Assembly: GCA_029891345.1 (NCBI GenBank)
Contig: CM056999.1
Location: 29,916,418-29,980,417 of the forward strand
From: Dryococelus australis
Lineage: Eukaryota; Arthropoda; Insecta; Phasmatodea; Phasmatidae
Direction of reading: 5' to 3'
Length of the DNA: 64,000 bases
Shown here: piece by piece, positions 62,761-64,000 of the stretch
Numbering within the stretch: the first letter of the stretch is position 1
Layout: each line of letters starts with the position of its first letter
Notes under the pieces: model-generated
The model's database searches: none
Seen by the model: only the letters and a program-made list of their open reading frames with translations
What the model was told of the DNA's origin: nothing
Translations under genes and position numbers: made by a program

Positions 62761-63029
62761 AATAAGTGATATGTTGTATTTGATGCTCGGAGTGGTTACA
62801 TGGTTATTTTAAAAAAATAATAATCATTGCCTCTATGTTTACTAAAATTTAAGATGGTGTTGGTAATAGATACATTATTTTATTTAAACCTATAACTTTT
62901 CTTTAGAAAACTATTATTGTTCATAAACGATATTTGCGTTAACATATAGTAGAAAACCGTCTTGAATATAAGAGTTATACAGTTGGTTATATATATAATT
63001 AAAAGCTTCATTCTAACTAATATGCTGGT

Positions 63030-63085
63030 GGCTTAATCGACTAGAGCGTCAGTTTTCCAACCCAAGGATGGTTGAATCGAAACCG
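63030..63085 (+). repeat. tRNA-like sequence at the spacer/right-arm junction
   Basis: GGTGGCTTAATCGACTAGAG resembles a tRNA D-arm/A box, and GATGGTTGAATCGAAACC a T-arm/B box at near-tRNA spacing, with CAGTTTTCCAACCCAAGG between as a decayed anticodon arm. The B-box part reaches into the arm and reads as a B box in the opposite direction in the left arm (GGTTTCGATCC at 61102). Confidence 0.45.
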
Positions 63086-63833
63086 CATGCTTTCACAGCA
63101 CTTTATACTGTATTAACCCATAACACTTCTGCCTATAGCATGTATAACATCGCCTCAGCCTCCAGCCGACACCTGCGCTCCTAGCAGCAGATGAGGACAT
63201 CAAACGACACTAGCACCGCCTAGTAGGTGTTGACGGCAGCAAGAGACATCGGTTCTCCCGGTGGTCAACTCTACAACTAACATGGCAGACTATGGCTACA
63301 GCAGTGCTGCCTAGCGGTCAAGTTTGGAACTGAACACAGTCTACCTCGCTGGGAAGGATGAGTGTTAGAGCAGGGGGTTGGGGGAATTTTAAGCAATCGC
63401 ATGACAGCGGGTAGGAGGTGTGGGGAAGATGTTAACCATATCTGAAGAGAAGAGTCTGGCATCTCGCAGCAGGGAACCAATAAATTCCGGAAGTAATCAC
63501 AACACACCTCCGATAGTGGAGGGGGTGAGAGTGTATTTATGTGAAGGGGTGGAGCAGCTGAAGTTAAGTGTAGAGGAGGAGGAGAATAACGAGGAGGAAG
63601 AAGAGGAGGAGGGTGAAGGGAGGATGATGAAGAGGAGGAGGAACGATCACGGTGCTATGTGTGGACCAATCAAAGCACAGGATTAGCACCTCAATTGTGG
63701 TGCTGATTGCAGTGCTGATTGTGGTCCTAATTTCGGTGCTGGTTGCGGTGCTAGATTAATCTTATAGCACTACGCCCAGCCCCTCATTCACTTGTCATTC
63801 GCCATGTGAATTGGGAGCACACTGCTGGCTCTA
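63072..63833 (-). repeat. Right inverted arm of the foldback-like element
   Basis: Inverse copy of the left arm with many small differences. Carries the same acidic ORF (plus strand here) and the same 12-bp tandem (about 63690-63755). Confidence 0.9.
63429..63686 (+). CDS. Unrecognised acidic ORF in the right arm
   Basis: Right-arm partner of the left-arm ORF, longer at the C-terminus (to KRRRNDHGAMCGPIKAQD) because the left copy meets a stop. In-frame ATG codons occur at 63420 (annotated by length) and 63429. N-terminal half, a Glu-rich stretch, then a basic Arg-rich tail. Confidence 0.25.
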   Translation: MLTISEEKSLASRSREPINSGSNHNTPPIVEGVRVYLCEGVEQLKLSVEEEENNEEEEEEEGEGRMMKRRRNDHGAMCGPIKAQD

Positions 63834-64000
63834 CTCACCCACATAATATATATATATATATATCAGAGACAATTCTCCAGAATACTGTGTATTCTTAGCT
63901 CATACAATATTATAAGTAATTAAACTGGCTAATAATTTCATAGTCATACTTTACTGTTGGCAGATATTCTCATGATTCATTATAGCATAACAAATTAACC

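Larger units (their letters stand above)
60379..63833. mobile_element. Foldback-like element: inverted arms around tandem repeats
   Basis: Two inverted arms of 735 and 762 bp (60379-61113 and 63072-63833) enclose 1958 bp that is largely tandem repeats (43-bp units then about 147-bp units). Long inverted repeats surrounding satellite-like DNA are the form of foldback elements and of some large MITEs (family knowledge). No transposase is visible. Clear target duplications were not found at the outer ends. Confidence 0.72.

Overview
The window is a piece of an insect nuclear genome. It is AT-rich and dense in decayed transposons. One host gene is recognisable: a carboxylesterase (COesterase, alpha/beta hydrolase) on the minus strand. 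Seven consecutive coding exons run from 59753 down to the stop codon at 8232, so the gene covers more than 51 kb here. Its N-terminal exons lie beyond the right edge. All six visible introns have GT-AG ends and all exon phases agree. Very large introns, insect-type env-bearing LTR elements, Polinton/adintovirus-like DNA, Tc1/mariner copies and tRNA-derived SINEs point to an insect with a large genome, perhaps polyneopteran; the species cannot be told.

Layout. 1-7.98 kb lies downstream of the esterase: one doubtful ORF, an array of about six 150-bp units (3.75-4.65 kb) and a TA/GT microsatellite. 8.23-9.19 kb holds the last two esterase exons. The 22-kb intron from 9.2 to 31.4 kb holds a degraded Ty3/gypsy element (9.75-13.34 kb) and a Polinton/adintovirus-like element (13.85-28.42 kb). 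The latter has remnants of integrase, packaging ATPase, a phospholipase A2-like domain, a pX-like basic protein and the start of an adenain-like protease. It is split by an 11.2-kb env-bearing LTR element with 1.9-kb LTRs (14.95-26.16 kb). The next introns hold a tRNA-derived SINE (31.8-32.06 kb), a complete-ended Tc1-like element (35.43-36.81 kb) and two mariner-like copies (41.58-42.01 and 42.24-43.64 kb). The 14.7-kb intron from 44.9 to 59.6 kb holds a Tigger/pogo remnant (47.19-47.98 kb), a second env-bearing LTR element without visible integrase (48.4-52.6 kb) and a Polinton DNA polymerase B fragment with zinc fingers (55.2-56.3 kb). From 60.38 to 63.83 kb there is a foldback-like structure: 0.75-kb inverted arms, each with a similar acidic ORF, around 43-bp and 147-bp tandem repeats.

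How it fits together. The esterase is the only gene that looks intact across its visible part: Ser, Glu and His of the triad sit on three separate exons, and the motifs fit the juvenile-hormone-esterase style (GQS nucleophile elbow, GxxHxxE). Every mobile-element ORF in the window is broken by stops or frameshifts. The most informative structures are the nested LTR-in-Polinton insertion, the Polinton PLA2-like domain whose catalytic His-Asp pair is changed, and the foldback element built around tandem satellites.
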